From: an uncultured Acetatifactor sp.
GTDB taxonomy: Bacteria > Bacillota > Clostridia > Lachnospirales > Lachnospiraceae
NCBI GenBank assembly: GCA_947589075.1
Contig: CANQBS010000001.1
Span: 62,001 to 126,000, forward strand
DNA length: 64,000 nt
Reading direction: 5' to 3'
The notes beneath the pieces were generated by a model. That model worked only from the letters and a program-made list of their open reading frames with translations. It was not told the DNA's origin and ran no database searches. Both the position numbers and the translations under genes were made by a program. Positions 9,092-17,901 of the stretch are shown here, in pieces. Numbering within the stretch: position 1 is the stretch's first letter; each line of letters starts with the position of its first letter.

Positions 9092-10486
9092 ATGGGAATT
9101 TTTAAGAAAAAACAGGAGCTTATCTACAGTAAGCCCGCTGACGCCAGTACGGCGCAGGCGTTTAAGCATGGTGATCTGATCACCAGGCTGTCCTTCTTCA
9201 TTTTTGGTCTGGGCAATCTGATCAATAAGCAGATTGTCAGAGGCGTTGTGTTTTTGCTTTTTGAAATCGGTTATCTGGCTTATATGATTTCATTCGGCAT
9301 CGGCGCCCTGGGCGACATGATCACCCTGGGCACTGTGGAACAGGGTGAGGTGTATAACGAAGCCCTGGGAATTTATGAATATTCATTGGGCGACAACTCC
9401 ATGCTCTGCCTTCTGTACGGTGTGATCACTCTGTTCATCACCGCTGCTATCGTATTCATCGCCTGCATGTCCGGCAAGAGCGCTTATGCCACCCAGTTTC
9501 GTAAGGAAAAGAACATGCATATCCCTTCTTTCCGGGATGATCTTAAGTCCCTGACGGAGGAGAACCTGCATTCCATGCTGTTGTCCCTTCCTATCATCGG
9601 CATCATCGTATTTACGATCGTGCCCCTGGTATTCATGATCCTGATCGCCTTTACCAGCTATGACAGAGATCATCAGCCCCCCGGAAAGCTGTTCGAGTGG
9701 GTGGGCTTAAGCAACTTTACCGCCATGTTCTCCCAGGGAGGGAAGCTGGCGGCCACTTTCTGGCCGGTGTTGTCCTGGACCCTGATCTGGGCTGTCCTGG
9801 CCACCTCCACCTGCTATATCCTTGGTCTGATGCTGGCCCTTCTGATCAACCGCAAGGGTACCAGGATCAAAGGCTTCTGGAGATTTATGTTTGTGCTCTC
9901 CGTGGCAGTACCTCAGTTTGTAACCCTGCTGAGCATGAGGACCATTTTCAACGCCAATGGTCCTGTGAACGTGCTCCTGCGTGATTTCGGCATCATCGGC
10001 GCGACGGAGTCGATCCCTTTCTTTACCAATCCGCTTTACGCCAAGATCACCATTATCTGCATCAATATCTGGATCGGCGTACCTTTCACCATGCTGTCCA
10101 CCACCGGTATTCTGCAGAACATTCCCGGCGAACTGTATGAGGCGGCCAGGATCGACGGAGCCAGCGCTCCCACCATCTTCCGCAAGATCACGCTGCCCTA
10201 TATGCTGTTTGTCATGACGCCCAATCTGATCACCTCCTTTACCGGCAATATCAATAACTTCAACGTGATCTTCCTGCTGTCGGGAGGCGGACCGGATTCC
10301 ATGGATTACTACTATGCGGGTAAAACAGATCTGCTGATCACCTGGCTGTACCGTCTGACCATAACGCAGAAGGACTACAACCTGGGCGCTGTTATCGGTA
10401 TCCTGACCTTTATCATTCTGGCTACCGTGTCACTGTTGACCTACCGGCATACCGGTTCCTATAAAGATGAGGGGGCGTTCCAATAA
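9092..10486 (+). CDS. MalF-type sugar ABC transporter permease
   Basis: This is an inner-membrane permease of the binding-protein-dependent sugar transport family. The ORF track begins at 9023, but the ATG at 9092 has AGGAGG seven bases before it and is the likely start (464 aa). A long N-terminal part carries extra membrane segments (ITRLSFFIFGLGNL..., LCLLYGVITLFITAA) before the core, as in Firmicutes MalF homologues. The EAA loop contacting the ATPase is visible near residue 350 (EAARIDGASAPTIF, then KITLP). It is followed by malG-type DNA with a one-base stop/start overlap (TAATG), which implies translational coupling. Confidence 0.92.
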   Translation: MGIFKKKQELIYSKPADASTAQAFKHGDLITRLSFFIFGLGNLINKQIVRGVVFLLFEIGYLAYMISFGIGALGDMITLGTVEQGEVYNEALGIYEYSLGDNSMLCLLYGVITLFITAAIVFIACMSGKSAYATQFRKEKNMHIPSFRDDLKSLTEENLHSMLLSLPIIGIIVFTIVPLVFMILIAFTSYDRDHQPPGKLFEWVGLSNFTAMFSQGGKLAATFWPVLSWTLIWAVLATSTCYILGLMLALLINRKGTRIKGFWRFMFVLSVAVPQFVTLLSMRTIFNANGPVNVLLRDFGIIGATESIPFFTNPLYAKITIICINIWIGVPFTMLSTTGILQNIPGELYEAARIDGASAPTIFRKITLPYMLFVMTPNLITSFTGNINNFNVIFLLSGGGPDSMDYYYAGKTDLLITWLYRLTITQKDYNLGAVIGILTFIILATVSLLTYRHTGSYKDEGAFQ

Positions 10487-11340
10487 TGAAGACAAAAAGA
10501 TTTATTGTAAATTCAGCCTGCCACATTTTGCTGGCTTTCTTAAGTTTTATCTGGGTGCTGCCCATCTTTTATGTGATACTGACTTCCTTCAGAAAGGAAG
10601 GAGGCTCCTACAAGAGCTATATCTGGCCTAAGGAATATACTCTGGACAATTATATCAATCTGTTCCATGGAGGCGGCACCAATATCGACTTCGTGAGGTG
10701 GTTCACCAATACCCTGGTCATCGCCATCTTCAGCACGCTGATCTCCGCGTTCTTCGTGCTGTGCGTTTCCTATGTCATGAGCCGCCTGAGATTCAAGATG
10801 CGTAAAAAGTTTCTGAACATCGCGCTGATCCTGGGAATGTTCCCCGGCTTCATGTCCATGGTAGCCGTGTACTATATCTTAAAGGGACTGGGCTTTTTGG
10901 AAACCGGCGTTCTGAAGCAGGTCGCGCTGGTCATCGTCTATTCCGCCGGCTCGGGGCTGGGCTTCTACATGGCGAAGGGATTTTTCGACATGATCCCCAA
11001 GACCATCGATGAGGCCGCTTATATCGACGGCGCCACCAAATGGGATACCTTCATCCATATCACCATTCCCATGTCGAAGCCGATCATTACTTATACCCTG
11101 ATCACTTCCTTCATGGGACCCTGGGTGGACTACATTTTCGCCAAGGTCATCATGGGCAACGACACCAAGTATTACACCATCGCCATCGGTCTGTGGACCA
11201 TGCTGGAAAAGGAATATGTGGAGTATTATTATACCCAGTTCTATGCGGGCTGTGTCATTATTTCCATACCTTTGCTGATCCTCTTCCTGCTGACCCAGAG
11301 CTGTTATGTGGAAGGCGTATCCGGCGCGGTGAAGGGCTAA
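10486..11340 (+). CDS. MalG-type sugar ABC transporter permease
   Basis: Second permease of the importer, 284 aa with about six membrane segments. The EAA loop is clear near residue 175 (EAAYIDGATKWDTF). It starts inside the stop codon of the preceding permease. No ATP-binding subunit follows, so the transporter probably uses a shared MsmK/MsiK-type ATPase encoded elsewhere, as is common in Gram-positive sugar importers. That is inference from known families. A hairpin at 11426-11460 lies after it. Confidence 0.92.
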   Translation: MKTKRFIVNSACHILLAFLSFIWVLPIFYVILTSFRKEGGSYKSYIWPKEYTLDNYINLFHGGGTNIDFVRWFTNTLVIAIFSTLISAFFVLCVSYVMSRLRFKMRKKFLNIALILGMFPGFMSMVAVYYILKGLGFLETGVLKQVALVIVYSAGSGLGFYMAKGFFDMIPKTIDEAAYIDGATKWDTFIHITIPMSKPIITYTLITSFMGPWVDYIFAKVIMGNDTKYYTIAIGLWTMLEKEYVEYYYTQFYAGCVIISIPLLILFLLTQSCYVEGVSGAVKG

Positions 11341-11425
11341 GGCCTGGCTGAAAGGTCAGACTGCCTCTTCTGCAGTATGGCTGTGATTTTAGAAGAAAGA
11401 CCGGTGATCCGGTAATGATCTGTAA

Positions 11426-11460
11426 AAAGTGCCTTTGTGCGATTTTGCCGAAGGCACTTT
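11426..11460 (+). terminator. Hairpin after the transporter operon, probable terminator
   Basis: AAAGTGCCTT and AAGGCACTTT form a perfect 10-bp stem with a 15-base loop. The T-rich tail is short (TTTCTATT). It lies 85 bases after the MalG-type gene and 46 bases before the pullulanase start, so it may end the transporter message or act as a partial stop before pullulanase. Confidence 0.6.
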
Positions 11461-11506
11461 CTATTCAAAAGGAAAGACGTAAAATAAAATCTCGGGAGAC
11501 CGTAAC

Positions 11507-13867
11507 ATGGCAAATGGCAAAAGCTTAAGCATAAAAGAAATAGATGAGCTTTATCACTATCAAGGCGGAGATCTGGGCTGCTTCTGTTCTGAAAAAGGCA
11601 CCGTATTTAAGGTTTGGAGCCCTTTTGCTGAAAAAATAGAGCTGCATTTGTACCGGGACGAGGTTCAGAACGGGGATCGAAACGAGGATTGGGACAGAAG
11701 TCAGGATGGGGATCCGGGCGGGAACTCCTGGAATTCCTGCACCTTTGAAATGAAGCCCATGGAAAAGGGAGTCTGGGAACGAGCATTTCCAGAGTGCCTT
11801 CATGGTACTTTTTATGATTATACCGTATGGATAGACGGCTGCGGCAGATCTACCGCAGACCCCTATGCCTTTGCCTGCAGCTGCAATGGACAAAAGAGCA
11901 TGGCGGTGGATCTGTCCCTTACGGATCCGGAGGGGTTTAAAGAGGATACGGCGCCGCCCTTAGAAAAGGAGCAGATCATTTATGAACTGCATGTGAAGGA
12001 TTTCTCCTATGATAAGGACAGCGGGATCCCGGAGGAATACAGGGGCAAATATAAGGCATTTACCGTATCCGGAACAAACGGAGAGTATCCCACCTGCATG
12101 GAGTATTTGAAAAGGCTGGGGATCACCCATGTACATCTGCTTCCGATCTTTGATTACAGCGCCCTGGACGAGGCTGGCGGGGAGAAGCAGTATAACTGGG
12201 GGTACGATCCCATGAACTATAATGTGCCGGAAGGTTCCTATTCTACGGATCCCTTTGACGGTGCCGTCAGGATCCGGGAGTGTAAGGAGATGGTCCAGGA
12301 TCTCCATAAGAACGGGATCCGGGTCATTATGGATGTGGTGTATAATCATACCTATTCGGAAGATTCCTGGCTTGACCGGATGGTCCCAGGGTATTATTAT
12401 AGATGTTGGGGGGACGGAACCCTTTCTGACGGTTCCGCCTGTGGGAATGACATCGCTTCCGGCCGCGCCATGGTGGATGATTATATTGTGGATTCCATTC
12501 TTTACTGGGCGAGGGAATACCATATTGATGGATTCCGCTTTGACCTGATGGGCCTGCTGACTGTGGAGCTGATGAACCGGATCAGGGAGGTGCTGGACGC
12601 TGAATTCGGCAAGGGTGAAAAGCTTCTGTACGGGGAGCCGTGGAGAGCGAAGGAATCTCCTATGGAAGAAGGCACTATGGCGGCTTTGAAGTCCAATATC
12701 AGCTGTCTGGACGAAGGAATATCGGTTTTCTGCGATGATACCAGGGATGTGATCAAGGGCCATGTGTTTTATGAGGAAGTTCCCGGCTTCGTCAATGGGG
12801 CCAGGCATTTGGAGGAAAGGCTGCTCTGCGCGGTAACAGGCTGGCGCAGGAAGGAGATGCTGGCAAATGACTGGTGCAGGGCGCGAATGGGGCAGATGGG
12901 AGGATATGCCCTGAAAACGGGCACTTTTGATGAGCCTGCCTGGGAAGGGAATGAGACCGGAGAGGACTGCCCGGAACCTTTTCTTTCAGAGGAAAATGCC
13001 GGGAAGAGAGCAAATGTGGAAAACAGTATCCTGGGTTCGCAGTTTCGGACGGAGTTTGAACCCAAAAGCTGCGCTCAGGTGATCAATTACGTTTCCGCCC
13101 ATGATAATTTTACCCTCTGGGACAAACTGGTGCTGTCCATGCATGGGGAAGACGGCCGCAGCAATGAAAATCGTAAAGAAAGCATATCTGCCGGATCCCC
13201 GGGGATGTTTCAGATAAAATACAGGGATGTGCTGGCTGCAAACAAGCTGGCTGCCTTTATTTATTTTACCTGCCAGGGAAATTTATTCCTGCAGGCAGGG
13301 GAAGAATTCGGACGTACAAAATACGGGGACAGCAACAGCTTCCGTTCCTGCCCCGAAGTCAATATGCTTAAATGGCGTCAGACGGTGGATTTTTCCGATC
13401 TGGTGTCCTATTACAGCGGATTGATCCGTTTGAGGAAGCGTTTGCCCGGATTATATGACAAATCGGCGGATGCCGCAAAGCGGATCATGGGAGAAAAGGT
13501 TCACGGGGAAGGGCTGGTTTCTTTCCTGGTGGATAACCGCAGGAAGCGGGAGGAAGGATCACATCGGAAGGAAGCTTTTTTGGAAGGCGCTTCTTCAGAG
13601 TGTGTTTCTTCAGAATGCGTTTCTTCAGACTGCGCGGATTCAGAGAAAAAAGAATTCGATTGGCTTTTTATCGTATATAATGCATGCGGGACAGCGGCAG
13701 AGATAGAATTGCCCCCGGGGGAATGGACGGTGCTGGCTGACGGCATTGAAACGGACTGTCGGAAGAAAGTAAAGACAGACCGCAGCCGCCTTGTACGCGC
13801 GGAGGCCCGCAGCGGACTGATGCTGGGCGGAGCCGGATCCCTCCAGCCGCGTAAGCGTCCGGAATAG
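11507..13867 (+). CDS. pulA: Type I pullulanase (GH13)
   Basis: Cleaves alpha-1,6 branches of pullulan and glycogen-derived dextrins. An N-terminal CBM48-like beta-sandwich (GTVFKVWSPFAEKIELHLY) precedes the GH13 barrel. The type I pullulanase signature YNWGYDP is near residue 229, then the four GH13 regions: DVVYNH (about 276), GFRFDLMGL with the nucleophile Asp (about 342), YGEPW with the acid Glu (about 375) and SAHDN (about 531). There is no signal peptide, so it acts in the cytoplasm on imported dextrin or glycogen. Near residues 695-709 a 15-nt tandem repeat encodes ASSEC/VSSEC/VSSDC, an unusual Cys-rich insertion. Length 786 aa. MalQ follows 74 bases later. Confidence 0.92.
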   Translation: MANGKSLSIKEIDELYHYQGGDLGCFCSEKGTVFKVWSPFAEKIELHLYRDEVQNGDRNEDWDRSQDGDPGGNSWNSCTFEMKPMEKGVWERAFPECLHGTFYDYTVWIDGCGRSTADPYAFACSCNGQKSMAVDLSLTDPEGFKEDTAPPLEKEQIIYELHVKDFSYDKDSGIPEEYRGKYKAFTVSGTNGEYPTCMEYLKRLGITHVHLLPIFDYSALDEAGGEKQYNWGYDPMNYNVPEGSYSTDPFDGAVRIRECKEMVQDLHKNGIRVIMDVVYNHTYSEDSWLDRMVPGYYYRCWGDGTLSDGSACGNDIASGRAMVDDYIVDSILYWAREYHIDGFRFDLMGLLTVELMNRIREVLDAEFGKGEKLLYGEPWRAKESPMEEGTMAALKSNISCLDEGISVFCDDTRDVIKGHVFYEEVPGFVNGARHLEERLLCAVTGWRRKEMLANDWCRARMGQMGGYALKTGTFDEPAWEGNETGEDCPEPFLSEENAGKRANVENSILGSQFRTEFEPKSCAQVINYVSAHDNFTLWDKLVLSMHGEDGRSNENRKESISAGSPGMFQIKYRDVLAANKLAAFIYFTCQGNLFLQAGEEFGRTKYGDSNSFRSCPEVNMLKWRQTVDFSDLVSYYSGLIRLRKRLPGLYDKSADAAKRIMGEKVHGEGLVSFLVDNRRKREEGSHRKEAFLEGASSECVSSECVSSDCADSEKKEFDWLFIVYNACGTAAEIELPPGEWTVLADGIETDCRKKVKTDRSRLVRAEARSGLMLGGAGSLQPRKRPE
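13589..13633 (+). repeat. 15-nt tandem repeat (three copies) inside pullulanase
   Basis: Three units of the form GTTTCTTCAGAATGC (13589-13603, 13604-13618, 13619-13633), differing at a few bases and in frame, encode three Ser-Ser-(Glu/Asp)-Cys blocks. They lie in the C-terminal beta domain away from the catalytic regions. Confidence 0.85.
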
Positions 13868-13941
13868 AGAAAATATATGTCTGCAGGGGATCCGGGAACC
13901 CTACGGAAGGCTGCAGGCAACGGAAAGGTAAGGTATTAGAC

Positions 13942-15660
13942 ATGAAAAGAGCGAGCGGTATTCTGCTTCCGGTAGCGAGCCTGCCGTCAAAATATGGGAT
14001 CGGATGTTTTTCTAAGGAGGCCTATGACTGGATCGATTATCTAAAGGAGGCCGGACAGAGCTACTGGCAGATCCTGCCCCTGGCCCCTACCAGCTATGGG
14101 GATTCTCCGTACCAGTCTTTTTCCTCTTTTGCGGGGAATCCTTATTTCATTGACCCGGAGACTTTGATCCGGGATGGCCTGCTGACCAGGGAAGAATGTG
14201 ACGGGGCTGATTTCGGAGAAGATGAATTTTCCGTGGATTATGGTAAGATATATGAAAATCGCATTCCCCTTCTCCATCTTGCCTATGAGCGCAGCGAGGC
14301 CTGGAAGGATCCGGATTTTGTGGGATTTGTCCGGGAAAATGCCTGGTGGCTGGAGGATTATGCCCTTTTTATGGCGGTAAAAAAGCGTTTTAACGGAGCG
14401 CCCTGGAGCGAATGGGCGGAGGACATCAGAAAACGCTGGGGGTATTCCCTGGATTATTACCGCAGGGAATGCTATTTTGATATTGAGTTTTATAAATATC
14501 TGCAGTTTTTATTCCACAAGCAATGGATGAAGCTGAAAGCTTACGCCAACCGGAATGGGATCGAGATTATCGGGGATATCCCCATTTATGTGGCTTTTGA
14601 TTCCGCAGACGCCTGGTCCTCTCCGGAGCTGTTTCAGTTTGATGAGGACTTCCAGCCTTTGGCGGTGGCGGGATGCCCGCCGGATGCTTTTTCCGCAGAC
14701 GGGCAGCTGTGGGGCAACCCCTTATATCGCTGGGATCATCACAGACAGACGGGGTATGATTGGTGGTGCAGGAGGATCCAGTACTGCTTCCAGCTGTATG
14801 ATGTGGTGCGCATCGACCATTTCCGGGGCTTTGATGAATATTACAGTATTCCTTTTGGGGCTGAAAATGCCAGGAAGGGGCACTGGGAAAAAGGACCGGG
14901 CATCGAACTGTTCCATACTTTGAACAGCAGGCTGGGAGCGAAACAGATCATTGCGGAGGATCTGGGATTTTTGACCCCTACCGTGGCAAGGCTTCTGAAG
15001 GACAGCGGTTATCCGGGCATGAAGGTGCTGGAGTTTGCCTTTGATCCCAGGGAAGAAACAGATTATCTGCCTCACAGCTATGACCGCAACTGCGTGGTTT
15101 ATACCGGAACCCATGATAACGAGACGCTGGTGCAATGGTATGCCGGTCTGGATCGGGAGAGCAGAGAGTTCGCGGAAGAATATATGGACAACCGGGATAC
15201 TCCTGAGGAGCAAAGATACTGGGATTTCGTCCGTATGGCCATGATGAGCTGCGCCAATACCTGCGTGATCCCCATTCAGGATTACATAGGACTGGATCAA
15301 GAAGCGCGCATCAACCATCCCTCCACATTGGGCGGCAACTGGAAATGGAGGCTGGATCCCGCGCTTTTGACAGAAGAGCTTTCCCGGAAGATTTACGGGC
15401 TCACCAGGATCAGCGCGAGGCTTTCCGATCTGATGAAGAGGCGGGAGCAGGAGGCGCTGGAACAGGAAAAGAAAAGGGAACAGGAAGAACTGGAACAGGA
15501 AAAACTGGAACAGGAAAAACTGGAACAGGAAAAACAGCAGGAACAGGAAAAAAAGCAGGAACAGGAAATGCCGGAGCAGGAAAAGAAGCAGGAAATACCG
15601 GAACAGGGACTGAAAAGACAGGCTGGAGAAAAGAAAGGGACGGGAAAAGAAAATTTATGA
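13942..15660 (+). CDS. malQ: 4-alpha-glucanotransferase (amylomaltase, GH77) with repetitive charged tail
   Basis: Amylomaltase transfers maltosyl and longer glucan units between maltodextrins, releasing glucose. The GH77 signatures are SPYQSFSSFAGNP near residue 57, RIDHFRGFDEY with the nucleophile Asp (about 291), EDLGF (about 340) and GTHDNET (about 391). The catalytic protein ends near residue 495. After it comes a Glu/Gln/Lys-rich tail of about 75 residues made of EQEKL-like repeats, not usual for MalQ, whose normal length is about 500 aa against 572 here. The stop codon overlaps the start of the next gene (ATGA), so the two are coupled. Confidence 0.95.
   Translation: MKRASGILLPVASLPSKYGIGCFSKEAYDWIDYLKEAGQSYWQILPLAPTSYGDSPYQSFSSFAGNPYFIDPETLIRDGLLTREECDGADFGEDEFSVDYGKIYENRIPLLHLAYERSEAWKDPDFVGFVRENAWWLEDYALFMAVKKRFNGAPWSEWAEDIRKRWGYSLDYYRRECYFDIEFYKYLQFLFHKQWMKLKAYANRNGIEIIGDIPIYVAFDSADAWSSPELFQFDEDFQPLAVAGCPPDAFSADGQLWGNPLYRWDHHRQTGYDWWCRRIQYCFQLYDVVRIDHFRGFDEYYSIPFGAENARKGHWEKGPGIELFHTLNSRLGAKQIIAEDLGFLTPTVARLLKDSGYPGMKVLEFAFDPREETDYLPHSYDRNCVVYTGTHDNETLVQWYAGLDRESREFAEEYMDNRDTPEEQRYWDFVRMAMMSCANTCVIPIQDYIGLDQEARINHPSTLGGNWKWRLDPALLTEELSRKIYGLTRISARLSDLMKRREQEALEQEKKREQEELEQEKLEQEKLEQEKQQEQEKKQEQEMPEQEKKQEIPEQGLKRQAGEKKGTGKENL
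15445..15609 (+). repeat. Degenerate 15-nt tandem repeat in the malQ 3' end
   Basis: The core is three exact copies of ACTGGAACAGGAAAA (15489-15503, 15504-15518, 15519-15533), flanked by diverged copies. In the malQ frame it encodes EQEKL-type repeats. In another frame it gives TGTGK repeats, which explains the false N-terminal extension of the next ORF in the ORF track. Confidence 0.9.
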
Positions 15661-17801
15661 GATTCCTCTACGGAAAGCAGGACTGGAAGACATTTGAGAG
15701 GGGAGAAGAGAACTGCTATCTGATGACCAACGGACTGGGGGGATTTTCCTCCTTAAGCATGACGGGCTCCTGCAGCCGCAATGACCAGGCGGTGCTTATG
15801 GCGTGCCTGCAGTCCCCCAATCACAGATATAACATGATACACAGGCTGGAGGAGAAGCTGACAGTAGGGGAGCGGACCCTTACTTTGTCCAGCCAGGATT
15901 TCCAGCGCAGGGAAAACAGGGAGGAGGGCTATCTCTATCAGACCCGGTTCACCTATGAGGATTATCCCCAATGGACCTACCTTGCGGAGGGCGTGGAGGT
16001 CATCCGGACCATTATTCTGGCCCATGGCACCAATGCGGTGGGAATTTCCTATGATATCAGAAATCATTCCAGTGACCCAGTGACCCTGGAGGTCTATCCT
16101 CACTTGCAGTTTGTGCCGAAAGGGGTTCGTCTGTCCGCAAAGCAGGAGTTTACGGTGGAGGCAGGCAGGATCACGGTGCTGGATCCTCCTGCCAGTGATT
16201 CTGATGCAGATCATTCCTCCGGGGATAAGCCGTCTGCTGATAAAAAAGTAATTTCCGGCCTGCAGGCGGGCAAGATCACTTCCAATGGCATGTGTCTGCG
16301 TTTTTATACTACGGGGATGTGGCAGGAGGTGGAGCATCGGTTCTGTGATACCCTGTATTACAGGGATGATGTCCGGGACGGCAAGATGGAGCTGGGCAGA
16401 AGCGCCGTGAACCATAAGCTGATCCTGCAGGTTCCCTCTAAGGAGAAAAAGGTTCTGGAAGCTGTCTATGGAACGGACGTCACCCTTCCTTCCATGGATG
16501 AGGTGAAGGAAAGCCTTGTGTCCTACCGTAAGAGCTGGAGACAGAAAAGCGGATTTACGGATGAAACTGCTCTGACCCTTTGCGCGGCGGCGAGCCAGTT
16601 TATCTCATACCGCGCTTCTACCAGAAAGCAGACCATCCTGGCGGGTTTCCCCTTCTTTGAGGATTGGGGCAGGGATACCATGATCGCCCTGCTGGGCTGT
16701 TGTTTATCTGCCAGGCAGTTTCAGGTGGCGGAGGATATCCTGCGCACCTTTATGCAGTACTGCAGGAAAGGGCTTATGCCGAATCTCTTTCCGGAAGGCA
16801 GGGATGCCCCGGGATATAATACTGTGGATGCCTCTCTCTTGTTTATCGTAGCGGTATATGAATATTTTCAGCGGACTAAGGACTACAATTTTGTCAACAG
16901 CGCATACAGCGTCATGGCTCAGATCATAGAGTGGTATGAAAAGGGAACGGATTATGGGATCCACATGGATGAGGACGGTCTGATCACGGCTGGTCAGGAT
17001 TATGACCAGGTGACCTGGATGGACGTGCGCATCGGGGATATCCTGCCTACTCCCAGGCACGGCAAGCCGGTGGAGATCAACGCCTACTGGTATAACGCCC
17101 TGCGGATCATGGAGATCTTCCGAAAGTCCCATACCGAGGACGAAAAGGATTACGGCGCTATGGCAGAGAGGGCGCTGCAGAGCTTTCAGGAAAAGTTCTG
17201 GAATGAAGAAGCGGGCTGCCTGAAGGATGTGCTGGTCATGGAAGGCACGGGAAACAGTATGGGGAGCTTGGGAAGCACGGAAAGCATGGGCAGTATGGGT
17301 CCGGCATATGGCGGGAAGACTTGCGGATGCAGAGAAAAGGCTTCCGAATGCCAGATCCGCTGTAATCAGATCTGGGCGGTATCCCTGCCTTTTTCCCTGC
17401 TTTCTCCCGAAAAGGAAAAACAGGTGGTGGAGATGGTGTTCCGCAGACTTTATACCCCTTATGGCTTGAGGAGCCTGGATCCGCTGGATTCACAGTTCCG
17501 CCCGTTTTACGGAGGAGCCCAGATGGATCGGGACCTGGCTTACCACCAGGGGACCATATGGGTTTTCCCTCTGGGGGGCTTTTACCTGGCTTATCTTAAG
17601 GTCATGGGATACTCCGAGGAAGCGAAAGAAAATGTCCGCAGGCAGCTGGCAAGCATAGAAGCGGCGCTCAGGGAGGGCTGTATAGGACAGCTTCCCGAAA
17701 TTTATGACGGAGAGAACCCGACTTCTTCCAAAGGCTGCTTTGCACAGGCCTGGAGCGTGGGAGAAATGCTCAGGGTTTATGAGGCGGTGCGCGCATCTTA
17801 A
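15657..17801 (+). CDS. Glycogen debranching enzyme, amylo-alpha-1,6-glucosidase type
   Basis: The protein matches bacterial glycogen debranching enzymes with an N-terminal GDE_N-like beta domain and a C-terminal (alpha/alpha)6 barrel (GH133 type). Signs: NGLGGFSSLSMTG at the start, FFEDWGRDTMIALLG (about residue 333), the LFPEGRDAPGYNTVDASLLF region, DQVTWMD and the C-terminal YHQGTIWVFPLGG. It would remove alpha-1,6-linked glucose stubs. The ORF track starts at 15345 in a frame that reads the malQ repeat. The true start is the ATG at 15657, overlapping the malQ stop, giving 714 aa. A Gly/Ser/Met low-complexity insertion (near residues 530-545) precedes the NQIWAVSLPF motif and is odd for the family. 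Confidence 0.9.
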   Translation: MRFLYGKQDWKTFERGEENCYLMTNGLGGFSSLSMTGSCSRNDQAVLMACLQSPNHRYNMIHRLEEKLTVGERTLTLSSQDFQRRENREEGYLYQTRFTYEDYPQWTYLAEGVEVIRTIILAHGTNAVGISYDIRNHSSDPVTLEVYPHLQFVPKGVRLSAKQEFTVEAGRITVLDPPASDSDADHSSGDKPSADKKVISGLQAGKITSNGMCLRFYTTGMWQEVEHRFCDTLYYRDDVRDGKMELGRSAVNHKLILQVPSKEKKVLEAVYGTDVTLPSMDEVKESLVSYRKSWRQKSGFTDETALTLCAAASQFISYRASTRKQTILAGFPFFEDWGRDTMIALLGCCLSARQFQVAEDILRTFMQYCRKGLMPNLFPEGRDAPGYNTVDASLLFIVAVYEYFQRTKDYNFVNSAYSVMAQIIEWYEKGTDYGIHMDEDGLITAGQDYDQVTWMDVRIGDILPTPRHGKPVEINAYWYNALRIMEIFRKSHTEDEKDYGAMAERALQSFQEKFWNEEAGCLKDVLVMEGTGNSMGSLGSTESMGSMGPAYGGKTCGCREKASECQIRCNQIWAVSLPFSLLSPEKEKQVVEMVFRRLYTPYGLRSLDPLDSQFRPFYGGAQMDRDLAYHQGTIWVFPLGGFYLAYLKVMGYSEEAKENVRRQLASIEAALREGCIGQLPEIYDGENPTSSKGCFAQAWSVGEMLRVYEAVRAS

Positions 17802-17847
17802 ATTTTTTTAAATTTTTCAGATACCCCTATGAAAATTGTTTTTTTTA

Positions 17848-17856
17848 TGCTAATAT
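17848..17856 (+). promoter_or_regulatory. Extended -10 promoter element before mreB
   Basis: TGCTAATAT is an extended -10 element (TG-n-TAATAT) 45 bases before the mreB start. No good -35 box is seen at 17 bases. The stretch just upstream is very AT-rich (T8 run). Confidence 0.45.
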
Positions 17857-17901
17857 GAACAATGGAAATCCAGAAGACCATCAGAAAGGGGTAGAGTTTT
17901 C

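Noticed and set aside
15345-15656. N-terminal extension of the debranching enzyme with TGTGK repeats
   Set aside because: This is the malQ repeat read in another frame. The ATG at 15657 overlapping the malQ stop is the natural start.
17802-17847. T-rich stretch after the debranching enzyme gene as a terminator
   Set aside because: The T runs are not preceded by a GC-rich stem, so no rho-independent terminator can be supported.
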